From Lunularia cruciata (Eukaryota; Streptophyta; Marchantiopsida; Lunulariales; Lunulariaceae): a stretch of 64,000 nucleotides of DNA. The DNA is taken from assembly GCA_948567375.1 (NCBI GenBank), contig OX419758.1:34539001-34603000 (forward strand). Direction: 5' to 3'. The notes below the pieces were generated by a model. The model ran no database searches. It saw only the letters and a list, made by a program, of their open reading frames with translations, and was not told where the DNA came from. Of the stretch, positions 12,953-26,322 are shown piece by piece. A program made the position numbers and the translations under genes. Position 1 is the stretch's first letter. Each line of letters starts with the position of its first letter.

Positions 12953-14059
12953 TCCATCAATGCTACTAGAGCTAGAATTCGTGGGTATTGCCAATCTACG
13001 CTTAGAAATTGAGCTTAAAGTGATGGATACATAGTTTGGACACCAATATTGTCTCCATAGCTCAATCTCCTCCAAGAGAGCTCTCTTGAACTCATGGTAG
13101 TCATCCATTTGTGGCGTCTCATAGCCCACAATCTTATGCCTCAAAGCCTATAAACACCAAAATTTGGCAAAACTCCTCCAAATCTGGCCAAATCTGACAT
13201 AAACTCCAGCAACAATTTGATATAAAATCTGACATAAATCCCTAAATTTGGCTAACCTCCAAATCCTTTGCTAAATCCTTATAAAGCAAAAGTGAACGGA
13301 TGGAATTCTCCAAATTTGTAATTCATGGGGATGGGTTTCACTTTTTGAGCTCAACTTGCACCAAATTGATCATGTTGTCACCTCTTGAGCTCAAAATGAC
13401 AACTACAATTTGAAAGTTCCTTCTCTTTGCTCAAAATTTGGCCAACACTTCCACACACCGTATGCCTCACTACCAAATCTACATCAATCAAACAAGCTTT
13501 TGCACACTAGGGAAAATCTGAACTCCAATTGAGCTACCAACAATCAACAAGTCTTGGAGATACCACCAACACTGTTAGTTCTTGCACCCAATTTCCCTTT
13601 GACCTCACTTCTCTTATTTAATTATTTTTTTCACACAATTCAAATCACACTCAATCAGATTAGTACTTGATCTATCACTCAATAATCCACCAACAATTGG
13701 GCACTGATTGTAGTCAAGCCACATCCACTCTAGCTAAGAGAATCTAGGTGATGCTCATCGGCCTCTGTTCATTATAGCCAGGAACTTGAAGGCTCAACAT
13801 CAAAGAAGTGAGCTCTCTAGAGCTACACTTTGAAAGTATACCCCTAATGGTCTCCAACCCTAATGGTCCCGTTGACGTTACATCCAATAGTGAAAATAGT
13901 GCTAAGTGACATCAAGCCCCACCATGTAGTCAGTACCCCAAACATGAATCTGACCATCAACAAGGTTGTCTATGAGTAACTACCAAAATACTCTTAACTA
14001 CCAACACTCCTACTCTAGAGTCCGAGCAATCTAGGTGTGATGCTACAAATGGCATGAAA
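12953..14059 (-). mobile_element. Family B element B2, 5' part only
   Basis: Minus-strand 5' end of a family B element. The outer part (~14059 to ~13650) matches the terminal repeat A of B1 and starts next to CATTTGTAGCATC. The middle matches the B1 leader (CATCGG...CCATAGCC...AACTC and the sequence around 52440-52680). The inner part (12953-13144) is the start of gag with HEFKRALLEEIELWRQYW. It is cut at 12953 by LTR L4. Divergence from B1 is clearly larger than between B1 and B3. The 94 bases from 14060 to 14153 between it and L5 are unassigned. Confidence 0.75.
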
Positions 14060-14573
14060 ATGCATTCAAGACTCTTGTGATTTCATGCCTTATGGGAAGG
14101 ATAGAATGCAATGTCACAATCATAGTCATCAAAGTGATTGGACCCTTGGAAGATGTGGTACCCACATTTTTTTGTTTTTTGATGAGTTTTAAAGAAGAAG
14201 TGTATTTTTTAAGCTAAATTGTAGCTTAATGAAGAAGAAAAGAGGAGAAATGTATGTTTGATATAAACCCAAAGAAGTTGACTTTAGGTCAAAGAAAGAG
14301 CAAGTAATCATATTGGACTTACGGAGTGGTAAACACAAAGTAAGGTAACTTTGTATCAAGGAGCTTAACCCGATTTGAAGAAGTTGTAACAAATTTTTTT
14401 TGGGCCATGCCAGTCAAGAAGGTACATTCAAAGAAACGGCTGAGTCATGAGAAGGATCATTTGAGAATGATAGGAAACAAACACGCAATCTATGAGTGTC
14501 AATTTCAGATTGACTGAAGAATGACTACATCATGGAGCCCAATAAATTAAGACTTCAAAAAAGGAAAACTGAA

Positions 14574-16982
14574 ATGTCAAGAAGATATTATGTTCTTTTT
14601 AGTAGTTTTCCCAAGTGAATGTGAGTCTCAAAGCCAAACAAGAGTGTAATTTTCTAAAGACCAAAGGGAGTTAGAATCACACGTCCAAGAGAAGAGATAG
14701 TGTTCCAACACCCTAGAGTTTGTGAGCATATGATGGCAAAGAAGGGTGGTAGGAAGAGCTCCTCACTTGCAATGAGGAGTCTAGAAATTTGGAGGTTAGA
14801 TGTTGTGGCACAGATCAAAGTCCTAAGTAGATTACATTGCTAGCCTAGAATTGGAACTTGAGCTTTCCAAGGTTTATGGCAAAGATAGTTGCTAGTAATT
14901 GTGAGGATGGACCCAAAGTTGTGGGGAAGAGAGGGAATCTGGCTCAATGGATAGAGTCAGATTGGACGTTAGTCTTGGGAAAGGAAGTGGAGGATGCAGT
15001 TGGACTTACCTTCTATCAGAAGGGTGAGGCTTCAAAAGAAACCATAGAAGTAAGAAATTCCTTCAACACTCCCTATACCAAAAATGGTTACAAGGTGGAT
15101 ACTTATTGGGACCAAATCAGGCAAATTATTGTTGGGGCTCTGATGCAATGTTCAAACCCTAGCAAACCACGTATGTGATGATGAATCAAGCAATGTTCTT
15201 TCATCAAATGTTTGTAGGAGAGAAGGTGAATTGTGCAAAGTGCTTTCACCATAGGACAAGAAAGATGATTGTTAATTGGAGGATAGAAATGCCACCCAAC
15301 TACTTCATACCATTTGTAACACACTTTTATTAGGGGTTAAACTTGTTGAAATGGAGGAGAAATAGAGAATGGTTTTGCATCTCTATCCAGATCTATGTCA
15401 AGAAGCAAATGTAGACAAGCAACATTATATCTTGCAAATTCAAGCGAGTGATGAACACTTTGCTAAGATGGGACAGAAGAAAATCATGATAGTGACCAGT
15501 TCAAAGACAAAGAAGTAGAATAGACCCAAAAAGGTGGTATTACTAGTTCAGCCACAAAAGACAAGAAGATTGAACTTGAGAAGCAAGGTAGCGGTCATGG
15601 ACCTATCTTTGAGAGCAAAATCTGAGGGTGAGACTAAGTCCAAGGGAGAAGGCTTAGAAGAAGAAGATAAAACTCACTTTGTAGAGAGGAAGTCAAGCAA
15701 GAGTGAAGGTGAGCTCAAAGTCTAGTAGTCAATGGACAAAGTGGCTATAGAAGAGGATGAGGAGTTTCATGCAGTAATTGACTGTATGGAAGGAGGAGAT
15801 GTTCCCTGTTGGAGTTACCTATGGTGGAGATGGAAGAAAGAGAAGAAGAACCAAAGGTAGTGGTCCAAAAAAGAGTAAGAATGAAGAGAGAATTGCAGAC
15901 TACAATTGTAGGTTTGAGTCAAGTAAGGAAGAAGAAGAAAGCTTGAAAGGAGTGACTTTGAAGGTGAGAAGATTGTGACTTTGAAGGTGCTAAAGGAGGA
16001 TTTGATATCAAAGTTGAGTATAAAGACCATAAGGACAAGGTGAAAGAGTTCAATGGGGTAGTGTATTTGTTGATGATCCTTTGTCCTTTATTATTACAGC
16101 TGAAGAAGAAGAAGAAGAAGAAGGAGAAAATACAAAAAGATCATCTAGAAGTGTGGATGAGTTGCAAGTGATGAAGTATCTTAATGAAGAAGCTTGGGAC
16201 TTGAAAGAGAAGTTAGTCCAAAGAGAAGAAGAAGCCAAAGAACTTTGTGTGGATGCAATACTTCAGAAAAAGTCTCTTGAGAACTTGCAAGAGAATATTG
16301 AAAGGCATGGGAGAGAGCTCAATTGTCAAGCCAAAGAATTGAAGAAGAGCAAAGTTGGTAAAGCATGAATTGAAGTGAGATACTCAAAAGCCATTGCAGT
16401 AGTAATGGAGCAAGAGTTGGAAATGTAAGATTGAGTGTAGAGGAGAAAGGTCAAGCATGGCAACATGAGTTGACAAGCAAGAATCGTAAGAGAGCTCATC
16501 AAGAGGATGAAGCCAATGTTGAGTACAAAAGTAGAAGTGCAATTGGAGGAAGCCATATTGAACGAGTTAAAATTGCTGGTGTAGGAGATAAGGAAGAGAT
16601 TGAACTGAATAATTTTTTGATTTGCTTGAAAGAGAGGAAGATGTTAGAAGTAGAAGACAATGTGAGTCTCATATTAGATTTAGTTAGATCAGATTTAGAT
16701 AAGGTTTTGAGTAGTGTGAAGGAAGAACCTAAATGAAAAGTAGCAAAGGTAGGAGTGCAAGTATCTTAGGGTGAGTTACTTGAGACATTGGAAGAAGTTA
16801 GATTAGAGAAGGAGAAGGCAGATAATTTAGTGATGACTTCAATTTTAGTTCAGATTGAAGATAGGATAGAAATTGAAGATGTGACAATAGAAGAAGTTGT
16901 AGTTGAACCCAAAGAAGAGGAAATAACTGAAGGTAATTTGGGTGTGGAAGCCAAAGTTGAGGTAGACATCAGATTGGATTAG
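14574..16982 (+). pseudogene. LTR-internal ORF of family A (copy in L5)
   Basis: Starts at ATG 14574 (MSRRYY) and ends at TAG 16980-16982 after VDIRLD. Recognisable blocks are EIWRLDVVAQIKVLS (near 14785), DGPKVVGKRGN...LVLGKE (14900-14985), a Lys/Glu-rich stretch (15534-15980), the poly-Glu run (16096-16120), and the tail with DNFLICLKE (near 16610). Frames are broken at many points. The same order of blocks as in the other LTR copies shows descent from one ~860-codon frame. Confidence 0.55.
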
Positions 16983-17101
16983 TAATAGATTCAAGATTTG
17001 AAGAGGTAGACATGAAGAAGTGGAATATCATTTTGGATCTATAGGTTGGTAAAGTAGCAATTGAAATGATATATAGTTAAATAACTATCAAAGTGCTCTG
17101 A

Positions 17102-17110
17102 CTATTTAAA
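17102..17110 (+). promoter_or_regulatory. TATA-like box of LTR L5
   Basis: CTATTTAAA about 120 bases after the LTR ORF, at the same place as in L4 and A2. Likely the element promoter; no other motif is clear. Confidence 0.45.
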
Positions 17111-17805
17111 GAAGGCATTTTTAGTGTTATATTATTTACAACAATTATTCTAAAGTTGGGTAAAGTGAAGTGCTATAACTCAATGCTTGTGATTTCAACT
17201 TTATTCTAAGTATCAGTCCTATGTGTATATTTGTGAGTGTTTAGAGAAGTTTGAATTGCAAGTTAGTGTTTATTAGATGTTGGATTATGCAGCTTTGATG
17301 TTCATTTTGTGTCTTTGATCTTGAGTGGATAGCAATTGAGGCAATGCTTTGACAAATTTGTGAGGAATTGTAGTGTTTGTAGTATTTTGCATTGGTGAGT
17401 GCAACTCTAGAATGATGCAAAGCAATTTTGATTGAGGAAGTTGTGCCTTTAGTAGAAATTTGGGACAATGATTTGGAAAGGCCAATGCAAAGTTGTTTCA
17501 TAGTAAAGTAGCCTTCTTTGGGAAGAATTGAATCATCACAATCAAGATTGATCTGAAAAGATTTGAAAAATTGTGATTATATGTGTGGATAATCTGTGAC
17601 AAGATTGTGATTGAGTGCTTGTTACTCTCTTTTGGTGTGGTCTCTACCCAAGAGATTAAAGATATAATAAAGAAGAATTTTTTGGTTATTTGTATTTTGA
17701 CCATTTCTGATCAATATCTCTATGTGAAAAAATGGTTACTATCTTTATGTGAACAAATTGTTACTTATTGATTACCGCAAAAGTGACACTTGCTAGATTG
17801 TCACA

Positions 17806-20800
17806 TAAGATCTTGCTCCCTCTTAGATTGCATGTTCTAGGACACTATATGCAAGACATCTAAATACTACCAATCTTGTACAATAAAAACTTTGTAAGTT
17901 GACTAGGGATCATAGTACTTATCAATGTCTTGGTACTAGTGGTCAAGAATTTGGTCAGACAATGAGAGAGGTAAAGAAATTTAGAGGCAAAGTGACCTTC
18001 ATTCTAATGAACCACCACCTTCAAGAGTCCTTTGAATTAAATCTATAATGAATGTGAGTTTTGTTTGTTTGTTTGTCTTTTCATAGTGTGCCAAGAGTGG
18101 TGACATTATCATCTTTTAGGGATAACTCTACCCAAGAGATTTAATACAAAAAAATAGATTGCCATCATAATTGACACTTTTATCTGATTTTTAGTCATAT
18201 TCAACTTTTGTCCTTGTAAGACCGACCAGTTCTTAGCACAATGTCATAAATTAGGATGACACCATGTCATTACAAGTAGATTAGAAGAGTGAATTAGAGA
18301 TTTTCTTTAGAGATTTTCTCCTTAATTATAATTAAATTCATATATTCCTTCTTTCTATGGAATTTTAACATAATAATGAAAAACTTTAATACTATTTGAG
18401 CAATTATTTTTTATAAGTTGGAATAAACTAATTTTATAATTAGAAGTAACTGACTCTAAGGAGCAGTCTTTGCCTAAAATCAAGAATGGTTTCCACTAGT
18501 GGGTGTTAAATATGCTAGTTTGAGCGGTGTAGCATGCTAGACTCATCATCCACAAAATGAAAGCTTCTATATATAGCTAAGAGATAGGCATTCATATTAA
18601 AAGTAGGCAACAACATAAGAAGCAAGACCTTCTAACATTTTAATAATTTATTTGAGATAAAAAATAATAGATAAATAGGTCTACTATCAAGGTTACTATT
18701 ATAGAAAAATCTATTCTAAATGGCATTCATTGATTAGAATGCAAACCTAATGTAAGTAATCTAGAAATATATATACAAACTAATTTAGAACTTCATCTAT
18801 CATCTCTAAAATGATGGCTTAATCTTTGCTTGATCAACTCTTTTTATTAGTTTGATATTTATTGCAAACACTAGTATCTTCTCCGTCATAGCTTGCTCAA
18901 TAGCAACTACAATAATATAAATATATTTTGCATCAATCATTATAATAGGTGATGTTGTACTTAAGTTGCCAATGATCCCATGTGTAATAATTACTTTTCT
19001 TGATGCAGTGATATGAATTTCTTTCCTATTCAACTTAAGCACAACAGTGTTAAAGCCAAGGTAATCCTATAATAACATTATAATATAAGGGTGCATCTAT
19101 GAATCTCTTTAGCTCCATGTACCTTTATTCAATCTCGAGAAATATTGGATTAGGGGATAAAAAATAAACACTTTTCCTTTTATCAACCATCCTAAAGAGA
19201 CTTCTCTTTAATGGTGCAATAAAAGCCTTGATTTTCTCTATATTACATGGACAAGCACATTTCTGAAATAACACAGTACACCCAAATCTTATGAGGATCA
19301 TTTTATACCATATTATGGGTATAAAATAAATTTATAAATATTGAGCTCTTAAACCTATTGTAATTAGTAATTCTCCCAGTAAATTTCTTGATTGGAATTA
19401 GCATTTTCCTTCTAAAGTGGCCTTCCTATGTATTGGGCTTGTGTAACTTGTTGGGTCTATCTTATGCAAGTTGGAAAATCTACATGCAACATACAAGTTA
19501 TAAATATCAAAAGTAAAAATCAGTATTAGTCAATAGTTTATACTTAGTAGCATCAATCTCCATATCCATCCACCAATAGTATGAATTTTCATAGGATGTA
19601 GTTACTTCAATATTAGTCAACAATTTATATTTGATAACATCAATCTCCTTAGGAACTATGTCATTACTTTATTTATGGTAGATTTGCATGGCTTGTGGAT
19701 ATAAAAGTGGTGAAGAGATAAAGGTATCAAATCTTGTTGCTATCTACATAGCTTTTTCTAGTTACTCAAGTTCTCTTATAATAGCCTCCATCTTTATGTA
19801 AGACTTCAACTTGCATAAGGAATTATTTAATGCTCTTCCTTCCTTCTCCTTCCTACATTGAGATTATTCTAAAATAGGACTACATATTCATTCACAAAGA
19901 CAATAAATTTCAACTCTACAAGTAAAGCTTCTAGTTACATTAGTGACTTTCAATGTATGTGTTATCTCAAACTCTTGCAAAGAAACCATATTTTACTTGC
20001 TCAATTTGATACTTCAAAGATGTAACAATGTTTCTAATTTGATTATAGAAAATATTATTATGTGATAAGCATCTTATTTGTGAGTAGTAATAAAACATCA
20101 CTCATAATCAAACAAAGAGTTCTCTCCTTTGCTTATTTTGGTCTTTTAAGAAAATAGTTTTTGCTTAGCAAAGTATATATAGTTCTTTTCTTCTTCATAT
20201 ACCACTTGTTCCACCTGCTATGATTGGCATGGATTGTCAATATCAGAGTGAGATGTTGAATTTACCATTGTACCCCTTGAATCATAGGATTGTTCATATA
20301 GTTCCCATTATCTTCACTAATAAAGTAAAGAAAATTCAATCTCTAAGCAAAATATAAATAGAATACTTACACCTTTGACCATAGTTGACAACCTAAGGAT
20401 AATAAATATTTAAGAAATTTTGATAAAAATGAACATAATAACTTACATAAAGTACTTAAGTACCACATTATTGAAAAATCATGATCCATATTTTATCTTA
20501 TTTTAACATAAGATCATCTCATTTCAACGTCTTATTTTAACATATTTTTGAATAAAATTATCTATATTAGCTTTGATTAGTCTTTTTTATATTCATTGTT
20601 ATGGATTGAATGATAGCACTTTGTTATAATATAGAATTAAAGTACAATCAGTAGAATAATGTCTTGAATACTCAGGATAATATATTCTATTTCAAAGTTT
20701 ATACCTAATATTCTAGTAATAGCATTTTGTTATTAAAAGGTAGTAAAATTTTTATTCATATTCATTCTTGTTAGTTCACATTAGTTTGATATTTATTATT

Positions 20801-21900
20801 CATCAAAATTCACTCTTTATATAGTTGTTTAAATTTTCTACTTAGTTCATTGAATGTTGGATGGTTTGATCTCAAACATGTGGTTGGGCAATTATAGAAG
20901 TTTTTCATGTGTTCTTCTGTAGCAAAGATTTTATATGTATATGGATGTCTTGATTAATGATTTATTTAATTATTTAAAGATAAAAAATTTAAATTTTATG
21001 TGATTATATTTATAATTAAATCTAGAATAAATATTAATTAAATATATATATTATATTCAGCAATAAATATTGACTATCAATTTAAATTTCATGTAGTCAG
21101 TACCTACTTATGTTATTAGATAATATTTAGAATTTATTTCATATTTAAATCTATTATATATACATTCTTCCATATGAGTACTATATATTTATTTAACCCT
21201 CTTTTTAAAGTTTTAGATATTGCATTCAAATATTTGAAGGTTGAACTTACATGTAGAAGAATAAAACCTTAATGTCCAAAATGCTAAGTAAAAAAAATAT
21301 GAAACTCAAATATCCAATCCACCTACCTTAAAACTACCATTTTACTGAACACCATATCCAATATTAAGCAAATATCCAATTTAGTGGAGGAATTCTATTT
21401 TATGTGAATTTTCTAGATCATGCTCATGTCAAACTTTACTTTACTTTGAAATCGGATAAAAATACTTGCTATATCCACTCTCCATATCTTTCAACAATAG
21501 ATATGATAAAACAAGTTAGACAACGTTCAAGGTGCTCTCATGCTCTAGATGCAATAGGCATGTCATCAAACATGTATACAAATTTCTTTGTCAGTAATAC
21601 ATATCTCATAATATTACTACCAAATTTTCATGTCATAACAACAAAGTAAAATGTCTCCCTACATATTCTCTAGTCGAGGCCCTTTCATACCATATTATAC
21701 AATGAAATTGAATAATATACTGGAATCTTTGTATTTGAAGTTCTAATAAAGGAAATATATTCGACCATGTAATGCTAAGATTCTCAACTATGCTTCAAAC
21801 GTTTGATTTGGTGTAATTAATTAGTTTGTTAGATTTCATATCTTAAATAAATAAAGTATTGAAGTTCTGTATTATCGAACTCTTGCAATATATTACTGTC
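17806..21900. other. AT-rich interval with no recognisable gene
   Basis: About 4.1 kb, strongly AT-rich (especially 20400-21400), with only short reading frames that carry no domain I know. A 78-aa frame at 18806-19042 (minus) has nothing diagnostic. It could be very old transposon sequence or ordinary intergenic DNA. No terminal repeats were found by eye. Confidence 0.5.
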
Positions 21901-23126
21901 CTTGTTTATTTACAAACTCATTGCATTCGCGTTCTGTCCAATTTGGCCTCAATGGTGAGCTCTCTATCAGTCTACATGCACAATCACTAGGAAATAATCG
22001 TTCATAGTCAACTACTTAACACTCTTCAAATTTCTGGCGCCCTGAGATTTTGGAGATTCGTACTATAACCTCTCTCATAAAGTACAGTTCCCAGGTGGCC
22101 AACGGTTAAAGTGGTGTTCGAAACTCCTTCGCGACACAGGTACGTCTGCTCCCTCAATTAAAGGAGGAAGCATTTTAACACTCACGACTGGGTAACCATC
22201 GTCACAATATGGACACAGAAAACAAGCAATAATGCAACGACAAGATTTCATTGACAGATTATAAATCTGAGGTAATTGTTCTTGCAAGCAACCAAGAGTT
22301 AGAAGAATGACAGTACCATCCACTACCTACTCTGCCATTACTGCAATACAACGACATCATGGACAAAGTCCGGATCTGAAAAGGCCGAAATTTGTGATTT
22401 CAATCGAGTAATCTTCTACATACTTGTAACCTTGTTTGCAAAATGGGTCCCGTGTAAAGCTACTCTGGACGTAACAAGCCTGAAATGAACTGCGGCAACA
22501 AGTTGGATTCGGTGACATTGTGCACGATTTCATCTGTGCATTGTTACAAGATATAAGCAACCTGACGATACTAATGATCATGCTCGACAGATATAATAGC
22601 GAGGAGGAAACATTTGATCAATGGTACCGGCTGATAACTTCTGTCAGTTCGGGAATGTGAGTCAATCTTCGTGCTCCAAAGCGCACAGGTGCTCCCATCC
22701 TCGGTCGGATCTTATTCTCCTTGTCTCGACTTCTAATCAAACTCGAAATTTATCAAGACATATATACCACTGTCGCTGACAATGAGCTCTCAACTCCAAT
22801 TCCGAAGAAGCATGAGCTGCTAATCTTCCTGTAATGCTTGGAGTTCTTTTCACCTGGATGACTCGCTTACGTTATCCGCGGTGAAGTAGTGATCAGCCAG
22901 GCCGATTGATAAGATAATTGAGAGCAGCTGGTGCATCCGCTTAGTTACAGTATCTTGCTCGATCATACTTGACATGATCCGAATCCCTCAATTGCCCAAC
23001 TCAGAATTGTTGACCATGTCCTGCGTGGGTCTTTATCACGCCCTTGCCGCAATACTGTATGGGGGTATAGACTGTGAATAATCGTTGACTCTGAGAGTAT
23101 GGAGTGGTCCGATTATCCCCTCATCT
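21901..23126. other. Intergenic DNA flanking the CLE gene
   Basis: Composition changes near 21.9 kb from very AT-rich to about balanced. Only short frames occur. One minus-strand frame (22357-22581, 74 aa) has a weakly hydrophobic start and seven cysteines, but I cannot support it as a gene. No repeats shared with the rest of the window were seen. Confidence 0.4.
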
Positions 23127-23411
23127 TCAATTATGTACAGGACTGGGGCCGCTCGGAGTGGAGGGTGTATTACGAGGAAGCTTCTGAAAATTCTTATCAC
23201 CGCAGACAACAAACGCTTTGGGAGCCTGCTCAAGGACGGCCGTTTCTGAGTTGGAATGCGAGAGAGCATGTATTGTCGGTGAAGCAGATCCATGCCCATC
23301 TTCAGGAGTCAATAGCGCCTTCGTTTCTAACAAAATTCTTCCACAGCTGATTTTCTGTGTAGAGATAGCGGTCACCAAGAGAAGACAGGAAATAAATAGA
23401 TACATCTTCAT
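23127..23411 (-). CDS. CLE-family peptide hormone precursor
   Basis: An intact 94-codon intronless frame. Residues 1-~22 (MKMYLFISCLLLVTAIS) form a signal peptide with a Lys and then a hydrophobic core. A variable middle follows (~23-79). The protein ends exactly in the CLE motif, PSTPSGPSPVHN and then the stop codon. The family consensus is R-x-[VT]-P-[ST]-G-P-x-P-[LV]-H-[HN]; positions 3-12 fit, and the usual Arg at position 1 is Pro, with an Arg three residues earlier. CLE precursors are typically 80-120 aa with this layout. The peptide is secreted, trimmed, and bound by leucine-rich-repeat receptor kinases that control meristem and vascular cell fate. The start at 23411 is favoured because it gives the signal peptide; an ATG two codons later is possible. 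No neighbouring gene is recognised. Confidence 0.88.
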   Translation of the reverse strand: MKMYLFISCLLLVTAISTQKISCGRILLETKALLTPEDGHGSASPTIHALSHSNSETAVLEQAPKAFVVCGDKNFQKLPRNTPSTPSGPSPVHN

Positions 23412-23493
23412 CTTCCTCCAAGTTTGATGTGACGATCTGGGCCTGTTCTAAGTACGGTACCAGCCCAAACCGAACAACTGAAGCGAGATAGTC

Positions 23494-23503
23494 CGATATA
23501 TGC
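23494..23503 (-). promoter_or_regulatory. Possible TATA box of the CLE gene
   Basis: GCATATATCGG-like sequence on the minus strand about 85-90 bases upstream of the CLE start codon, a plausible distance for a plant promoter with a short leader. It is a single weak motif. Confidence 0.3.
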
Positions 23504-23930
23504 AGTGATTCTATTTGTATGTAACAGTGCTGTAGTGATCGACCCAAGAACTCCCTGCTGCCAGTGGGTTAAACTTAACACACTACAACGAGAAACCCTC
23601 AGGTGACAACCGCACCCGCGAGACTAGAGTATTTAAGACTCTGAGAAAATCGATTTTGGACGTAATTGATGATCTTGCTTGTTCTTTATACTCGGCTCAA
23701 ACCTAAGCCATAGACGTAAGCACTTTATGTCTCTTTGACCAGACACAGTAGTAGAAGCTGTGATTCGTAATAATATGTCCAGACAATAAACGCGGCCGGG
23801 CTTACCATGGCATGGTGCAGTCATCCATGTCAACTTGCTTAAGCAAGTCAACTCAACCATGCCCATCCTTCCAGCATTTCACACAATTGAAAGCAAAGGT
23901 GCAAGAGAACTCCTTCTGTAATGAACCCCT

Positions 23931-23932
<2 letters not shown>

Positions 23933-23960
<28 letters not shown>
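23933..23960 (+). repeat. Tetranucleotide microsatellite (AAGC)7
   Basis: Seven perfect AAGC units, about 520 bases upstream of the CLE start codon. Confidence 0.95.
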
Positions 23961-23963
<3 letters not shown>

Positions 23964-25993
23964 CTTTAAAGAGACAGGTGGTGCTATAATATTGTTCTTA
24001 GTCGCTGAGTTACACCGACTCCTCCCCTATCTAGGTTATGCTCTATACGAACGTTAATGCTACGTTAGCTTGCAAGCATATCAGGACCCGTGTGCGACAT
24101 TGTCTTCCGTTTGGACGTTTGTTGGGTGCAAAGATTGGCGGAAGCTTTTTAGTCTCAACTCTCATGGAAAGAAGATGGGAGTCCAAAACCTCTGGAACGA
24201 GACTTGGCCCTAGGTATACTCGAGTTTGACCACGCATGCTAGGACCAGATATACTGATCCAGTCTTTCGGATAAGTTTCGTCCCATAGATAACAATAGCG
24301 GTAAGTGATAGCAGTTGATGTAGGTTCCCGACTACAAGTTAGTTGAAAGTTGAAAATTTTAATAAGTGCATGCGTTGAGAGCGTTCTAAAGAGGAACCGT
24401 TAGGTTAGGTGACCACCCTATTGGTGAGCGGGGTCACTGTGAGGTGATGACCCAAAACAATTTCTTCTCTGCACGAGTTCAACTCTGTGACGTAATAAAT
24501 CAGGGCATGTTAACGCGTGGGTTGCCTTTCAGGTTCGACTTTCAGCAGCAAGCGACTTTCTGCAATATTTCTGTGACATCGCCGCGAGAACCTCCATTAT
24601 CTCATGTCCTGCGCACACTTCACGGTCTGTCAACAACTCTATCCATACCAGCTCATTTGGACGTACAGAATAACCGACCCCGCAATATGTAGCAGAAAGC
24701 CAGAAGGCGGATCTGGAGATGCACCAAGATTGGCTGTGTTTGGACTCTGAATCTCGTGAGAGCTCTGCTTTCATACAGCACTCATGATAGAACTAAGCAA
24801 GGTTGCCTTCCTTTCCGGCCGCAGCTAATCCTGAACTTTCTTCTACCGACCAAGATGACACACAGACCGCAGTTTATGAGACGTTCCATCCAAACTAACT
24901 ACCAGGAAAAAGAAATTTCAAACTGGCGGCTGTCAGGATTCTGCTTTCTAGAAACTACTTGGCAGAGCAACCATGAGTTAAATTGAACTCGTCAACGCGT
25001 ATCTCTCTCTCTCGGCATGGACCCCGAGAACATAGGCTTTTGAGCCCTTGTTTGGTGACACCACAGTTGGACTTGACGCCTAATCAACAAATTGATTATG
25101 TCTCTTTCAGCAGCTTCTACTTCCATTCGCCTTGAGCTCCTCCATCCTTCCCTCCCATGGTCAAAAAAGGTCATTGTGACTCACCACTTCCTCTCTCACA
25201 CATGTACCGAGAATGTCTCAGTGATTTTCTACGTTCCGTATTCATTTTAGCTTTGCTCGAACACGCGATGATGTAATTCTTCCCAGCCTGTCCGCTCCCC
25301 AAGAGGTGGGCCATTCCTTGTCCTGATCGAGTGAAGGAACGCTTCGTCCCCCGGTGTGCTGTTCACGCGTCACCCGCACAAAATGATGATTCCACAACAA
25401 GCAAATATTGACGAATCTCGCAAAGGTTTGGAGTGCAATTTATCCTTTTCAACATTTCACCAAACTTGGGTGTCGGGTTGTATGGTACACGCCCCTGCTT
25501 TATACGTGAGCTTATTATTTGCTAGCTGTAAATAAGAGAAAATATCATATAAAGATCAAACGACCACCGGATCTCGGACTTGACGTAAGCCAGAAATATG
25601 ATATAATGGTTTTCCCTTTAGTCAAGTGATGCAAAAATCGATCAATGTAAGAAGCATATGACAGATAGTGGTCAACGCTACCAGAGCAGATGAAAAGATA
25701 AAGGAAACATAAGAGATAAAATCTTGTCATGCATACTAATTACTGTCTTTCACTAAAATGAAATACAACAACCGCTAGTATACATCTCGGATACATTTGA
25801 TTCAAAACGAGACACAAAAGTTGTCCATAGATACACCCAAGATATTCTGTGTTGAAATCGCGCCTTTCTCTACCGAGCTGGGGACCTTCAATTTGCGAAT
25901 GAACAGAGCGGTCCTCTCTGGATAAGTACAATGGCCCCCGTTTCCACCCGAGATTCCACTTATGGAGGTTTTGAAGTTATCCAAGTACTTCAT

Positions 25994-26100
25994 AAGTGCA
26001 ACTGTTGAAAATTTGCAATTATCTAGAATTAGGGGCTGAATAACCGAAGTTATTCAGCCCCTAATTCGGATAGCTGCAATTTTCAGTTAAGATTGCACTT
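25994..26100. repeat. 107-bp foldback (MITE-like) palindrome
   Basis: A perfect hairpin core, arms 26026-26044 and 26049-26067 (GAATTAGGGGCTGAATAAC and its complement) with loop CGAA, extended outward by imperfect pairing to AAGTGCAA at the left end and TTGCACTT at the right end. It could be a small foldback element or a folded RNA. No clear target duplication. Confidence 0.75.
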
Positions 26101-26322
26101 TTCAGGAATAGGGGTAGCTATATTAAACGGTAGATATTTTATGGTATAACAGGTAACTCATAGATTTTTAAGCAGCGAGAATATTTTTGGGGTGCATTAT
26201 ACTTAAGAATTTATTACGATTACACGTGATTTCCTTTTTCATACCAAAACTTATCCCTTTTATTGAGAGTTGCAGTTATAAACTTGCACTGTATAGTCAC
26301 GGCTAGAGGGTCATGATAGCAC

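Larger units (their letters stand above)
14154..17805 (+). repeat. Solo family A LTR (L5)
   Basis: A complete LTR of 3652 bp, starting TGTGGTACCC and ending GATTGTCACA, with no primer site or gag beside it. Flanks are GAAGA (14149-14153) and TAAGA (17806-17810), a 5-bp target duplication with one mismatch. This is the structure left when the two LTRs of an inserted element recombine. It contains a decayed copy of the LTR ORF and a TATA-like box. Confidence 0.85.
23412..25993. other. Intergenic DNA upstream of the CLE gene
   Basis: Apart from the possible TATA box and a tetranucleotide microsatellite, only short unrelated frames are present. It would hold the CLE promoter and distal control elements, which I cannot identify by eye. 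Confidence 0.4.

Noticed and set aside
18806-19042. 78-aa minus-strand frame in the AT-rich block
   Set aside because: No domain, no neighbours, simple composition; not supportable as a gene.
22357-22581. 74-aa cysteine-containing frame as a small secreted peptide
   Set aside because: Weak hydrophobic start, no recognisable cysteine pattern, no supporting promoter; could be chance.
23036-23350. Frames overlapping the CLE gene on both strands
   Set aside because: Shadows of the CLE coding sequence without features of their own.
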